DNA of 64,000 bases from Eopsaltria australis (taxonomy: Eukaryota > Chordata > Aves > Passeriformes > Petroicidae). Positions within the stretch are counted from its first letter, which is position 1. Every line of letters begins with the position of its first letter. The stretch lies in the NCBI GenBank assembly GCA_034509425.1, contig JAVTVJ010000049.1, positions 1,882,001 to 1,946,000 of the forward strand, given 5' to 3'. The notes below the pieces were generated by a model. The model was not told the DNA's origin. It saw nothing but the letters and a program-made list of their open reading frames with translations, and did no database searches. This document shows, in pieces, positions 12,461 through 22,111 of this stretch. Both the position numbers and the translations under genes were made by a program.

Positions 12461-13067
12461 TGTAGCTGCTGTGGAAGTGTCCTTGGAGACCCCAGGGGGA
12501 GATGACTTAGAAAAAGAGAAAGATCACAGGTGGAGAAATTCCAGAGGGGCTGGGTACCCCTGGAAAGTGGAGTGACCATGGTTTAACCCAGGACAAACCA
12601 GAGTAGCCACTGCTGGTGTCCATCATCTCCTCCCTCCCCCCAAGAGCCTTTGTACTATCCTATGTTATCTCCTGGGCCTCTTCCCTTCCCCATTCCATAG
12701 GACCAAGTAACCCTGGAACTTCCCTATCCTCCCCCTGACCCCCTGGTGATTGGTTGTATGAGATAACTCTTAAGTCTTTGTCTGAGGGCCCCTCGCCCTC
12801 TTGGATCCCTGCCTTCCCTCTGTGTTGAGCTTCCTGCAATAAAGCCACTCAGAATTACAGGCACAGCAAGGGCCCTCTCGTTATTCTCTTCAGCTGATAG
12901 CTAAACCGAGCTCAGTCCCTGCACCACCAACGCAGGCTGCAGTTTCTCTGGCTAAGTGTCTAGAAGACGCTGCCAGAGTGCCCTGGGGACAGGGGCACTC
13001 CTGGAAATACAGCCAGCTGGAATCTGTCGTACTTCGCCAGGCTGGACAGAAGAACCAGCAGGTTATA
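12461..13067 (+). mobile_element. ERVK-like LTR (607 bp), sense to RAPGEF2
   Basis: The element begins TGTAGCTGCTG and ends TTATA. It has an ATTGG (inverted CCAAT) box near 12750 and an AATAAA signal at about 12839 with the R/U5 part downstream. A second copy at 59708-60311 differs by roughly 22 substitutions and two small indels by hand count, which defines the family and both ends. Two bases (AC) separate it from a primer-binding site for tRNA-Lys(CUU). Six-base target duplications and a Lys primer fit the class II (ERVK-like) endogenous retroviruses; this assignment is inference. No gag or pol sequence accompanies it. Left flank ATGGGT (12455-12460) is repeated at 13163-13168. Confidence 0.85.
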
Positions 13068-13069
13068 AC

Positions 13070-13145
13070 TGGCGCCCAATGTGGGGCACAAACCCACAAC
13101 CCTGGGATTAAGAGTCCCATGTTCTACCGACTGAGCTAGCCAGGC
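13070..13145 (-). pseudogene. Antisense copy of a complete mature tRNA-Lys(CUU), CCA included, joined to the LTR
   Basis: Read on the minus strand, the 76 nt fold as a tRNA with anticodon CTT, the T-loop start GGGTTTG, and a 3' CCA. Positions 13070-13087 are the retroviral primer-binding site (TGGCGCCCAATGTGGGGC, complementary to tRNA positions 59-76). The match continues through all of the remaining tRNA. CCA is added after transcription in eukaryotes, so this is a copy of a mature tRNA rather than a tRNA gene. Compared with the Lys-CTT sequence I remember, changes fall at positions 4, 24, 48, 56, 58 and 66. Four of these are CpG-type transitions, and the only transversion is A58 to T. It is unlikely to be a functional tRNA gene because the D-stem pair 11-24 is broken and the T loop is altered. 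Confidence 0.9.
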
Positions 13146-13162
13146 CTCCCGCGTGAGCTGTA
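13146..13162 (+). other. 17-nt extension between tRNA copy and right target duplication
   Basis: These 17 nt follow the tRNA 5' end and precede the right ATGGGT repeat. The last ten (GTGAGCTGTA) match the U5 terminus of the related LTR at 60302-60311 (GCGAGCTATA) at eight of ten positions. They may therefore be a retroviral integration end. The origin of the first seven bases (CTCCCGC) is unknown. Confidence 0.5.
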
Positions 13163-13544
13163 ATGGGTGTGTGTCCATATCTAAGCTAATTTTAGTTCAA
13201 GTTTCTCAGTAACCATTCCTATGCATATCCTCAATTACATATTGTATAGGCAGTATTCTGCAACATCAAATCTTCATTGTGTTTCCTGTGGTAAAGTATT
13301 TCTCTTAAGTGGCCAGAATGAAAGACCATCTGCACTAATATGCAGAAATAAAGCACTATATTTTAAACAGGAATAAGTTCAAACATTTTGCTTCATTTAA
13401 GCTGGTGTCAGAAGCGCAGAAATATACAGGAAAAAAATGTAGCTTTTTCTTCCTGTGGAATGTCTGCTCTATAAATGCATTGTGAAGAATAAGGACATAT
13501 TTATAGTGGACTTTACATCTGTCTACTTTAATTCTTACCTAAAG

Positions 13545-13697
13545 GCATTAACTCCCCGCAAGCTTTAAAGAAAATCCTTTCATTATCGGAAGAAGGAAGT
13601 TTGGATCGTCACAAGAAACAATCTGAAGACACTGTCTCAAGTGCATCTTCGCAGCTGTCTTCTCCTCCTACTTCACCGCAGAGCTCTCCAAGGAAAG
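13545..13697 (+). CDS. RAPGEF2: RAPGEF2 exon: Ser/Pro-rich tail
   Basis: The 153-nt exon begins [20 protein letters not shown] and ends with a dense [17 protein letters not shown] segment, where SP and TP pairs suggest proline-directed phosphorylation (inference). The acceptor is CCTAAAG and the donor is AAAG|GTAGTA. The open frame past 13697 is intronic. Confidence 0.93.
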
Positions 13698-15731
13698 GTA
13701 GTAGATGTTCACTATTTCTTATCCTGTTTGAAGCTCATGGACTTTGGAAGCTTCTGAGAGAGAATTTGGACACTCAATCCTGCTGCTCCTATTTTTGTCA
13801 TACATGGTCAGCAAGAGGGCAGGAAATACAGTGCAGAGTGGGATACATGAAAGGGTAGCTGTGAACCTGATTTCAAGAGTACTTGAAAGCCCTCTGGTTA
13901 TCAAAAGCCAGAAAAGATAGCCTGGTATGATACAGGATTTGATGCAGTAGGTCACTCTCACTGCAGCTGCTTCTGACAAAAAATACTCCTATGATCAGTG
14001 TTTCCTGCCTTCAGTCAAAGGATGTGCAGGTTGAGACTTGAAATCTTTGTACAGCATTGACCACACTGGTCTGTTAGAGGAATTTGCTGTGTCATGCATC
14101 TGAATGGGATGTGACCTATGTATGACAGAAAGGCTTAAGATGTTTGGAATTCAAATCAGAATATTTAATATTGTAATTTATATTTTACACCAAAGAATAT
14201 TTTAATAGCAGCCTGATTATTTAAACAATGTGTATGAATTTTTCAGGAATGGTATTATACATTCGAGCTTTCCTTGACCAAGATCTTTTTAAGTGACTTC
14301 ATAGAGTTATTTTTAAAGTGAATTTAGGACTTGAAGGGATCTTTTGAAAACTTGTTTGTTTGTTTGTTTGTCTGTTTTCATGGTAGTTCTGGCTAAGAAT
14401 TGACAAAACAGATTATGGAGGCATTGTCCTGTAGTTTAAACAAAAAAGAAGACACGTTGAAAGTATGATAGTCTAGATGTATTGCATGTGACTTCTAAGT
14501 TACTCTCTTTTCAGAACAGCATAAAAGTTCAGTTTAACAGTTACATAATATAGCATTATGGTAAAATATACATTGGGGTTGAAATGCCTTCTATTGAAGT
14601 GTTATTTACTAATGTCAGATGGAATAGCATAACATGTGGAGGATATATCATATTGAGTCCTTGTAAGCTGTCATCATTAGTTCTCCCAAATACTGCATTA
14701 GCAAAGAGTGAACTTACGTAAATGTGGTCAGGCCTATGCATTTTTTGAAAAAGGAATTGGAATTCTATACTGGATTCACAGTGTGAAAAGCACTTTATTT
14801 TTTTGCAAAAAGCAAATCATAAACGTGATTAAGAAGAAACCCTTGGTTTGATGGTTATGTGAAGCTAATGGTATGTTCTTTCAGATAAAAATGACAGCAT
14901 TAATTCCCTGTTTTCAGCAAGTGAATTGGGGTAGATCAGTGTAAGTAATTTTGACACTTATGAGTAGAGTGAAAGCAAAAAATGAAAACTGTGGTGACTT
15001 GTGAATGTGTTGTTTAATGATCTTTAACTTAGCTGGCAAGAACATTCAGCATAATTTGTTTAATACTGAAACAAAAGCTGAATTTGCTTCTGTGACATGG
15101 TGTGCAGATTTTCTCAGTCAGGCTGTGTCAATGCTACCTACCTCCAAATTTCACCATAATTCTGGTAATACGGAATTTGGAATTAATTTGTTAGCCAAGT
15201 ATCACAAAAAAAAACTTGAAAACCTGCCCCTCTCTCAGCCAAGATATGAAATAAGCGGTCAGCTTGGACATCTGAGCTTCATGTATATTCATCTCCGAAG
15301 TGCAGCTGAACAGAAAGACTGTATGAGAGCTCCTGGGATTACTTTAAGTAGTAATCTCAACCAGAGCATCTCTTTCCCTCCAGTCTTGACAGTGTTTATG
15401 CACTGGCAGGTTTAGAGAAGTAACATTTCATAATGTGAGAATACAAGTATGATGATGAATTTCAAAAGAATTTAGGGGAGGAGGGCAAAGAAGGAAGGAG
15501 AACAGTTGGTTTGTAAATGAGTAGTGCATGTTCCCACAAGTCTCAACCTCTGATAAAGATACCAAAGACAGTGTCACACAGTTTTGGTATTTATCTTTTT
15601 CTCTTGCAGTGCTGTGTAAATGTAATTGTAGCTTTGTTTTATTGCCAGTTTTACTGCAGTATTGTAAGTGGCCTGACAAGAACTGAGCGAGCATCTTGGA
15701 GAGTCTGATTAACGTGATGTTCCTTTTGCAG
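13698..15731 (+). other. RAPGEF2: Intron, 2.0 kb
   Basis: AT-rich intron with a short (GTTT)n run near 14354-14374. It contains a 136-codon open frame at 15005-15415 that I do not recognise and judge to be chance. No transposon was recognised. Confidence 0.65.
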
Positions 15732-15957
15732 GCTACACTTTGGCTCCAAGCAGCACCGTGGATAACTTTTCCGATTCTGGTCACAGTGAAATTTCTTCCA
15801 GATCTAGTATTGTCAGCAATTCCTCTTTTGACTCTATGCCAGTCTCCCTGCATGATGAGAGGAGACAGAGGCATTCTGTCAGCATCGTGGAGACAAATCT
15901 TGGTGTGGGAAGGATTGATAGGAGAATCATGATTGAACCAGATCAATACAGCTTAGG
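15732..15957 (+). CDS. RAPGEF2: RAPGEF2 exon: Ser-rich tail
   Basis: The 226-nt exon begins [20 protein letters not shown], continues through a long serine block and [15 protein letters not shown], and ends [10 protein letters not shown] with a split glycine. RQRHSVS is a good match to a basophilic kinase site (inference). The acceptor is TTTTGCAG and the donor is TTAGG|GTAAGA. Confidence 0.94.
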
Positions 15958-16072
15958 GTAAGAATTTTATTTGTGCTTATTGGTATTATTTCATATTGTG
16001 TGTATGTGGCATGTATATTTGTCCACGTAACTTCCCCTGTATCTCTCAAATACTTTTTTCCTCTGCTCTTAA

Positions 16073-16098
16073 AAAATGACTACTTCAGTAGTCATTTT
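16073..16098. repeat. Perfect inverted repeat, 12-bp arms, 2-nt loop
   Basis: AAAATGACTACT and AGTAGTCATTTT are exact reverse complements separated by TC. The hairpin is too short for a typical pre-miRNA, and its role is unknown. Confidence 0.85.
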
Positions 16099-17361
16099 GT
16101 GATAATGCTCCATTCCTGCCAAGAAAAGGTTTTGCACTCTTGAGTGCATGATGAGGTCTACAGCAGTAAGACTTTACCTCGGTAGATGTTACCATCTGAG
16201 CATTTCAGTGGTGCCATAGATTATCCACTTTGTGGCAGACTATACCCTAGCCTGCCTTCTCCATGGGAAATTAACTGAATTAGATGAGATATTCATACAA
16301 TTATTCAGTTTTACAATTATTCAAACTGAGAACAGAAATAGCTAGCAATTTTCCAGTCTGCTTCATGGAAAAGTGCATATTTGTCCAACTCCAAAATATT
16401 TTACTCCAAATATCTCTTCTAGTCAACAATAATTGGAAGCTAAAATTCACATTACGCTGCTGGTTTTCTAGTAATTTTCTAGGTAATTAACTTCTGTAAT
16501 GGTGGGGAAGCTAGTGCTGTGAGGAGTTCTCTAAACCTCTAGCAGTGAGCCTTGGTGTGAAAATAATTGGAGCTCTGGCTCCTGATTAGTCTCCACTTAC
16601 TTTTCTTTTTTTTTGGAGCTGCTATTTGGATGCTTCAGTCCTCTGAATGGTTTCTGGGGCTTTAATCCTGCAGGGTCTGTGAATGGTAGACCTGTTCCAA
16701 AACTGCTGTACTTCAGCTTTGGGAATCTCAGGCTATTGCAAACTCTTTAATCAGAAGAGGATTCAGTCTGCATAGGAAGGTGCCCTGGAAGAACAAGTCC
16801 CAGGAGCCTGGATATCTGCTAAGCAAAAGTGACACTTTGTCAGTTTTCTCTGCTGCTGTGTAAGGGATCATGTCAGGCTCACTTAATCGTTGAAAGGCTA
16901 CAGAAAACATACTTGCTCTACAAAGTAGCATGTGTTTCCAAGAATAAGGTTAAAATACATTTCCATTTGCAGGAAATGTTGAAAAGCTAGCTTTCACTGT
17001 TTCCTAAGTGAAAAAAAAAAATCTGAAAGCTAAACCTGAATATCAGCCAGCTCTTGCTAAATTCTGTTTTAGGTTTTGAACCATTTGCTTAACATGGCTG
17101 GAAAAGCAGTAGGATAACCCTGTCCATTTCTCTGTATGTGTCAGTGTGGTCTGCCTGTCTTAAAGGGCTGTTGCAAAGTTATGATTTTACCTTTTGAAAT
17201 TACTCTGCTGAAGTGTAAGGCTTCAGCAAGTTTTTTTTTGTTTGTTTGTGTTTGTTTTGGTTTTATTGAGAATGTACTTGAAAGGAAAGTGTTATATTTT
17301 CAAAATTGAATTAGCCATTCATGCAAACAATAAATACTATAAAGTGCATCAAAATCTTCAG

Positions 17362-17440
17362 TCATAGAATCATAGAATGGTTTGGCTGGAAAGGGACCTT
17401 TAAAATGTCATAAAGGTTACCTAGTCCAACCCCCACAGTA
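17362..17440 (-). mobile_element. CR1 LINE 3'-end fragment
   Basis: The fragment starts TCATAGAATCATAGAATGG followed by TTTGGCTGGAAAGGGACC, the reverse complement of the avian CR1 3' terminus. About 80 bp remain. It sits in the intron just upstream of the exon at 17533. Confidence 0.92.
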
Positions 17441-17532
17441 TGTTTTTTCTTTGGTTGTTTCTTTGTGTGTCTCGTTCATGATTTCCAATTCCAACACTGG
17501 ATTTTTTGTCCCCCCCATCAATGTGTATCCAG

Positions 17533-18092
17533 CTCATATGCACCGCTGTCAGAGACCAGAGGCCTGTATGCTGGAGCAACTGTACTTTCTTCTCCTAGTA
17601 CAGAAGAGCTGTCACAGGACCAGGGGGACAGAGCCTCGCTCGACGCAGCTGACAGTGGCCGTGGTAGCTGGACTTCTTGTTCGAGTGGTTCTCACGATAA
17701 CATCCAGACAATCCAGCACCAGAGGAGCTGGGAGACTCTGCCTTTTGGACATGCTCACTTTGATAGTTCAGGAGACGGGGCAGGCCTGTGGGCCTCAGGA
17801 GGCCACATGGACCAGCTGATGTTCCCTGACCACGGCACAAAGTATGGCAGGCAAAGTCAAGGTAGGGAGGGCCTGGATCAAGCACAGTCCAGAGCAAGCT
17901 GGGCATCTTCCACAGGATACTGGGGAGAGGACTCCGAGGGTGACACAGGTACCATAAAGCGGAGGGGTGGGAAGGATGTTTCGATTGAAGCTGAGACCAG
18001 CAGCATAACATCTGTACCAGCAGAGGAGGCAAAGCCAGCTCCCGTGCCCGCTCACACAGCAGCACCATCAAGTGTTACAAAGGGGCTTGTTG
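17533..18092 (+). CDS. RAPGEF2: RAPGEF2 exon: large regulatory tail exon
   Basis: The 560-nt exon is the largest in the window. It reads [17 protein letters not shown], then [19 protein letters not shown], a DSGRGS hexamer (17651-17668), [17 protein letters not shown], and [20 protein letters not shown], ending in KGLV with a split alanine. DSGRGS has the form of a phosphodegron (DSGxxS) recognised by beta-TrCP. RAPGEF2 is known to be degraded by that ligase, but whether this hexamer is the site used is inference. The acceptor is GTATCCAG and the donor is GTTG|GTAAGT. The open reading frame in the track begins upstream in the intron, so its first residues are not real. Confidence 0.95.
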
Positions 18093-20639
18093 GTAAGTTA
18101 AGTTTTGTTTACCGTGAAGTATTTTAATTAATTTACTTAAGTTTTTCTCATATTGTTCTGCATTTCTTTTATCTGGTTTGATTTTTTTCCTTAATTTTTA
18201 AAGTGAAACTGAACATTTTGTAGTCTCTCTTAAATTTTTCCCTCTAACTGCATTTATTGCTAGGAAAAATATCATTTATTGGTGATTCTCAGTTCTGGCA
18301 GTGCCTTTGTGTTTCAAGAGAGCCTGCCATAAATCAAAAAACTAGCTCAACTGCTGGACAGTGTTTTGGGAGGTTGATGTATTTAGATGTCTGTTCTGAA
18401 ATGTGAATTTCTCATCACAGTAAGGCTCCATAAGGCTATATTTAGAAATCTTAGTAAATGTGGCCTGATTTTTATAGAAGTGTTTTACTTTATACCTTTG
18501 TGTGACTTGTCTGATAATTGTGAATATTCCTTACTTTTGAAAATGGGATCCTTTTGTGCTTAAATACCAACTGAAATATTTCTTTGTACTGCTGAAACTG
18601 AAGAGGTTTCAAAAAAGTTAGAGCTGAAATACATTTTTATGCATTCAATAATGGAAAGATCAGATAATATATAAATTAGTGTGAAGATGTCTTTGGCAGA
18701 GCTTAACATTTTTATCATATTGTTCCTTCTCTGCATCCCAGTCTGCGGGCCATCCAATACCTCTGCATTTTAGCCTCTTTTCTTCCTTTCATTCCCCCTC
18801 ACTTTGCCTTTTGTCAGGTTAACATGAAGAACTATCTAAAAGCCATTTTTTGCTGACAAAGCTCAATGTCTGCCAGATTGAGGTCATGCTGAGACCACTG
18901 TGATAAACTGCTTTTCCATTTTATGCCCAAGCATGTTGCTTAGCAGTGGCCTTTTGCCTCAAAGTTTGGGTGCAGATCTAAATCCCTGGACTATTAAGAG
19001 GAAGAAGCTGTACAAATTCATGCCAATCTCTAATTTTACTCTTTGATACCCTTGGTTTCCTCCAGAATGTGTAACAGGTGTGCTTCCAAACTTGCCTCTC
19101 AAGGCAATGCCTGCCACTACATTTTTAGAGACTTGAAAGAACATGAAAGAGACCTGGAAATTCAAACCAACACAATTCCATGTCCTTCTATTAACTATTA
19201 ACTAGCTGTCCTGAAAATGTAACTCTGTGTATCACTGTCCAGCAGAACCCACTGGTTTTACATAGTTCTTTTGCACTGAATAGACATTGATTTCTTGCAG
19301 CATTTCAGTAGAATTTTTCTACATCAGCATTTTTCTACAGAATTTCTTCTGATTTTCAGAAATCTTTGGATAAAGTTTCTGAGAAACTTCTTCATGCTGC
19401 TTTGCTCAGTTAAAACAGTTTGTCCAAGAAAAGTACTTAGACTCTATTGGAAACTGTTTGGTTTTGTTGTAATACCAAGGATTTATTTTTAGTCTGTGAA
19501 ATCTTGCATCCAAGTAGCACCAGTCCATTTTAAGCTTGTACTGCCCTTTCAGTCAAATCATGCTGCCTAATGCAGGGTGGTGTTGTCATCACCACTTATG
19601 CAAGAATACACAGTGTATGAGAAGCAGTGGAAACTGAATTGTCTGTGTCAGTGGTTTTTCCTGCTGTATTTGTAAGGTTTGTCATTGAAGTGGTCATGTG
19701 TTAAAGAGCTGGGCCCACAATAAGTGTTCAATATCCAAGTCCCAGCTGACTTCTCTAAGTACTTAATTCTGAAACAGACACTCTTGACTATCTGTTGTGT
19801 GTCCCTGCAGATGCTTAGGATTCTTAACTGTTGTTTTTTCCCTCAAAGTTCTCTCCAAGAGAGAGCTTCTCAGTATGCCCAGAGTTAAGCCTTGCTCAGG
19901 TAAACTGTTACATGTCAGTGAGATCTACAGGCTAGGTGGTGGTCTTTCCATCTCCTGTATAAAATCATATTCAGTCATTGTTCTTACAGGAAGACTTTCA
20001 ATTTTGATTTTGCAGAGAATATAACCATCGGAGCTGCAGGCAGTAGTGCATGCAAATAGTATGATGAAGCCCACTTTCCTTACCTCTTGGAGTTGTAGCT
20101 TATGCCTCATTAATTAGTAAGATTTGTAGGAGGAAAATAATGTATCAGATGCATTTCTTTTTTCCCCTCCAAGATGCTAAAAACAAAAGAGATGAGCTCT
20201 TGGGTGCAAAGCCCATCTTCAGAATTAAGATAATGATGCATTTGGGGAGATGCCAAAATTCCTGACGTTTACTACTTCTGTGGACTCTTGAATCTTCCAT
20301 GTTACTTTGATCACTGTACATTTTATTCGGTACAGTTAATGGAACAGCTTCAGTTGTGAAGTTTGAACAAATTCCCCATGTAATTTGGTGAATTTTGTTA
20401 GACTAATGCTTCACTGCTGGAAGAATAGCTACATCCTGTGTATGTTGTATATTCTGTACTTTCTTGATTGATTTAATTTTCACGAGCTCTTTGTCTAGCA
20501 TATGATAGCTAACCTTTGTCGTTCAGATTTTCTCTTCCTGGGCTGTTAGTTGGTTGATATTTATTTAGCTTTTAACTGTCTGTTTTCCTTTGGGCAGTGT
20601 TTCTCTTCCTCTTACAATCACCTGTTGTTTTTCCTGCAG
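18093..20639 (+). other. RAPGEF2: Intron, 2.5 kb
   Basis: AT-rich intron ending TTCCTGCAG. I recognise no repeat, RNA or exon in it. Confidence 0.65.
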
Positions 20640-20945
20640 CACGAAAGGAGGGTCGATATCGGGAACCACCTCCAACTCCTCCCGGTTATGTAGGAATACC
20701 TATTGCTGAGTTTGCAGAAGGTGGCTCCCATCCCACCAGGAAGCCTCCAGACTACAACGTAGCACTTCAGAGGTCTAGAATGGTGGCACGGACATGTGAG
20801 GCTCATGGGACAGCAACTCCCCAGCAGCAGCCACATGGCCACTCAGCTGGCAGGCCCGTGAACAAACCTCAGTGGCATAAACCAAATGAGTCAGATCCAC
20901 GTCTTGCTCACTATCCATCTCAAGGGTTTTCCACAGAGGAAGATG
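20640..20945 (+). CDS. RAPGEF2: RAPGEF2 exon: PPxY-containing tail
   Basis: The 306-nt exon reads [20 protein letters not shown], then [20 protein letters not shown], a divergent Thr/Gln-rich stretch, and [19 protein letters not shown] to FSTEEDE. PPGY (20678-20689) is a PPxY ligand for NEDD4-type WW domains, and NEDD4 is a known partner of this GEF. The stretch from about [13 protein letters not shown] is the least like the human sequence I remember. The donor is GATG|GTAAAT. Confidence 0.94.
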
Positions 20946-22085
20946 GTAAATTTCTAGTTTTTAGATTTTGAGTGTGCTGCATGCAAAATGGGTCAGTGCT
21001 TTCACAGACGCAAAGCAAATTGCACGTATCTTGCCATAATTTGAACTCTCTTTCATTTCAAGACTTGCTATTTACTAACTTTTTGGAAGGGAAGGAATTC
21101 AGTTCATCCTAAATATAATTTAAAATGTGGAACGTAGGTCCACCTGAATCTTCAACAATTTGCTTAGGCAGCTTCTCTGAAGGTGCCTATGTTCACCTTG
21201 TACAGCCCTGCCTGCCATGATTTTCCACATTAACCATCTATTTAATGATCAAAAAAGTATCCTGGTCTACAGAATACTTGCCCATGCACCCCACAGAGCA
21301 TCATTGATTTGAGTAGTCACTCACATTCCACCTGAAACTCTTCACACAGTGGGCACTGAGTCTTCCACTTCAACTGTTCCATGTGATGAGCCCACTGCTG
21401 TCTCGCTACCTTACTCGTCCAAGTGTGTCTACATCTGTGTGCTTTAGCTCACTGTGATATTTTTTCTGTGGAGAGCAAGTGTAGCTGGATTGCAACTTTA
21501 GGTTCTTAAAATTTAGGTAGGGTGGTGCCAAAATCACATACTTGGATGCTTTGTTTTGCATAATGATAGACTGACATTCCCCTTCTCCCTCTTAGCTGCT
21601 TAGTTACTAAGGTTTTAGGTGCAGGATGAACTTTGCAGTTGAACATGATGGGGGAAAAAATGAAGTCTACCTTGACTGAATTGCCTCACACCTTGAGAGT
21701 TACCATGACAGAGAATTTTAATTGTTTCTACTAATGATGACTAAATTGAAGATATATTTAAAGAAAAACGTCAGATGTCTTTCTGAAGCTGTTAGATATC
21801 TAGGAGCATCTGTTGTGCTCCTTGAGGTGAATAACTGCATCTAGCTCAGTTAATGCAACTGTCTTATTTTCTTCAAGATTAAAATTTCAAAGGAATAGAT
21901 CTCATAAGACCTGAAATGTACTGAAATTTAGATTGTTTTAAAGTACTTATACAATGAAATGGAGAACACATGAGCACAATACACACAGTTGTTGATCTTG
22001 TTGTATACACAGCTGTTTTCATTCAGTAGCAGTCTCGTTCTTTATGAACTAAATTCTATTTTCCCTTATCCTATTATGTTTGCAG
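20946..22085 (+). other. RAPGEF2: Intron, 1.1 kb
   Basis: The last intron of the coding region, ending TGTTTGCAG. It is AT-rich and nothing was recognised in it. Confidence 0.7.
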
Positions 22086-22111
22086 AAGATGAACAAGTCT
22101 CTGCTGTCTAA
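22086..22111 (+). CDS. RAPGEF2: RAPGEF2 terminal coding segment with PDZ ligand
   Basis: The 26 nt complete a glutamate codon and encode DEQVSAV then TAA (22109-22111). The C-terminal SAV is the PDZ ligand through which RAPGEF2 binds MAGI-type scaffolds (family knowledge). It is intact. The segment begins the exon that also carries the 3' UTR. Confidence 0.94.

Larger units (their letters stand above)
11110..13544 (+). other. RAPGEF2: Intron, 2.4 kb, carrying an LTR-tRNA insert
   Basis: The intron runs from GTAGGT to CTAAAG. Apart from the LTR-tRNA insertion at 12461-13162, described separately, it is AT-rich sequence with nothing I recognise. Confidence 0.75.
15958..17532 (+). other. RAPGEF2: Intron, 1.6 kb
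   Basis: The intron contains a perfect 12-bp inverted repeat (16073-16098) and a short CR1 tail (17362-17440) that ends about 90 bp before the acceptor GTATCCAG. A tandem T/G-rich run lies near 17231-17263. I see nothing else. Confidence 0.7.

Noticed and set aside
13070..13145. A working tRNA-Lys gene on the minus strand
   Set aside because: It contains CCA, begins exactly 2 nt from the LTR as a primer-binding site does, lies inside the target duplication, and has changes in the D stem and T loop.
15005..15415. 136-codon open frame in an intron
   Set aside because: It has no recognisable domain, no splice signals linking it to RAPGEF2, and ordinary AT-rich composition; a chance frame.
15428..15946. 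172-codon antisense open frame
   Set aside because: It overlaps a true RAPGEF2 exon on the other strand; it is the shadow of conserved coding sequence plus intron.
17595..18071. 158-codon antisense open frame
   Set aside because: It is the shadow of the 560-nt RAPGEF2 exon.
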